Below, piece by piece: positions 62,780-64,000 of a stretch of 64,000 nt of DNA. A program made the translations under genes and the position numbers. Numbering within the stretch: the stretch's first letter is position 1; each line of letters starts with the position of its first letter. The notes beneath the pieces were generated by a model, which did no database searches, was not told where the DNA came from, and worked only from the letters and a program-made list of their open reading frames with translations. Origin of the DNA: Lutjanus erythropterus (Eukaryota > Chordata > Actinopteri > Lutjaniformes > Lutjanidae); the NCBI GenBank assembly GCA_020091685.1, contig CM034613.1:16264932-16328931 (forward strand), in the 5' to 3' direction.

Positions 62780-64000
62780 GTAAGATGATCGGGTTTAGGT
62801 TGTTATCTTGTCTGTGGCCGTTGATTTCTAAGGTTAGCTAGCCTAGCGTGCTAGTTTTGGCTATCACTGCGCCAGTGAGTAAGATGCAGACACCCATTAT
62901 TTCACGGTCCCACAATATTGCTATAATATAACCCTAACATTAGCTATAAGCTAGCTATTAGCTATACACTAATTGTCACAATTCGGTGTAACAACCCTTT
63001 AGATGTCGTTTCATGCAAACGACCACTGTCATTATTAGAAGACGCATTGATTGACGTTAATTGGGGTATAAGTCAACACTTTAATCCAGACTTCCAGACG
63101 TATTTTTCTTGAACTAGCTCAGTGAATTTGTAAGTTTTTGTTTCTGATGGGTGGACATGCATGTGGACGTTGCACAATGTAGTATCAGTGCCCCACTGTG
63201 ATAGGTTCATACTGTGCAGTATTTACGTTATGCTTGTTAACGATTACGTGAAACATGTTTTGAAATGTGTCTTTTGCCATCAAATTAACCATCTATTACT
63301 TGATTAAAAGTGTAATCGTCATATTGTTACATTATTAATGTTTGCGTGTCAAGCCCATGGTCACCCCATTTCTGATGTTTAACGCTTATGTTAAATTATT
63401 TGGTCAAACTTTTTGCTATTGTTCACTGAGCTATTAAAGCCACAGCAAATGTTTTACAATTTGTTGTAATTACACCTGTTTGAACTGTAATTACATATAG
63501 CTGTAAAGGAATTCTTGTTGAGGCAGGTGTGCACAGATTGTAGACATCTAGCTGATCAAACGATTGCCTCATCATTGACAACTGTTGCCTTGTGCTGCTG
63601 CACATCACGGAAACAAGCTGCATCCCAGCATCCCTCTGTCATATCACCACTGATAGAGTCTCACAATGTTAAAAAAAAACAAAAGATCACTCAACCCTAG
63701 CAAAACCTGCCTAAAACATGTCAAGTCAAGCTAATTTTATTCATATTGCACAAAATCATTACAGAAATTATCTTAGGGTACTTTTCATATGGAGCTGGTT
63801 TAGACTGTGCCCCACAGTATTATAACATATTTATAAATGCCTACGGAGACCTTTTCTAGTGTGTTCTCAGTCGACCAATTTGAATTAGGGCTGGGTGATA
63901 TGGACAAAATAAACTATCACAATTTTTTTTGACCAAATACCTAATATCAATATTTATTGACTTGCAACAATCATAAATAAAGTGGATATAATGATTAAAT
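62780..64000 (+). other. Start of first intron of the downstream gene
   Basis: AT-rich sequence following the donor, with GCTAGC-type words near 62835-62960. A teleost repeat end, 'ttagggctgggtgatatggacaaaataaactatcac', begins at about 63887 and runs off the window. No exon is seen. Confidence 0.5.
63887..64000. repeat. Start of a common teleost repeat ('gggctgggtgatatggacaaaata')
   Basis: The phrase 'agggctgggtgatatggacaaaataaactatcacaat' is the well-known end of an abundant fish DNA element. Only its first 110 bp are within the window. Confidence 0.7.

Noticed and set aside
62470..62788. Overlapping 98- and 90-codon ORFs in the promoter/first exon
   Set aside because: Neither encodes a known N-terminus; both start upstream of or inside the promoter boxes and read across the splice donor.

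Overview
This is a vertebrate nuclear locus, almost certainly from a ray-finned (teleost, probably percomorph) fish. Small exons with GT-AG boundaries sit in introns of up to about 10 kb. Microsatellites are abundant, and there are many decayed Tc1/mariner, hAT-like/MITE and LINE copies of types familiar from teleost genomes. No bacterial, phage, CRISPR or operon-like structure is present. Only about 2.5% of the window is recognisable protein-coding sequence; most ORFs of 60-130 codons are chance reading frames.

Layout. (1) Positions 1-12,050, plus strand: the fish orthologue of human C4orf19/PGCKA1. It has a tiny N-terminal coding exon (223-254), a 9.3 kb intron and one large terminal coding exon (9527-10304), giving a predicted 269-residue protein, followed by a 3' UTR with early and late poly(A) signals. 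(2) About 12,060-27,800: intergenic, filled with repeats (a three-unit tandem array, Tc1 relic, two inverted-repeat elements). (3) 27,921-57,263, minus strand: rell1 (RELT-like 1), reconstructed here as six coding exons with consistent phases and a 275-residue product; human RELL1 is about 271. Introns 2-5 carry a LINE reverse-transcriptase relic upstream of the last exon, a second Tc1 relic, MITEs and an unexplained 185-codon ORF. (4) About 57,300-62,400: promoter side of rell1 and a repeat-rich divergent intergenic region. (5) About 62,470-62,779, plus strand: a GC-box/CCAAT promoter and a probably non-coding first exon with a good splice donor, the start of the next gene. Human order on 4p14 is C4orf19(+), RELL1(-), PGM2(+), TBC1D1(+), so this is most likely tbc1d1 or pgm2; no coding sequence here decides it.

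Biology. PGCKA1 carries an N-terminal dual-acylation motif and is named for association with PDCD10 and the GCKIII kinases. RELL1 is a small single-pass membrane protein with a conserved RFRV motif of the type bound by the related OXSR1/SPAK kinases. The neighbours thus look like two membrane-linked adaptors for Ste20-family kinases, in an order kept between fish and human. The relationship is inferred from family knowledge, not shown by the sequence.
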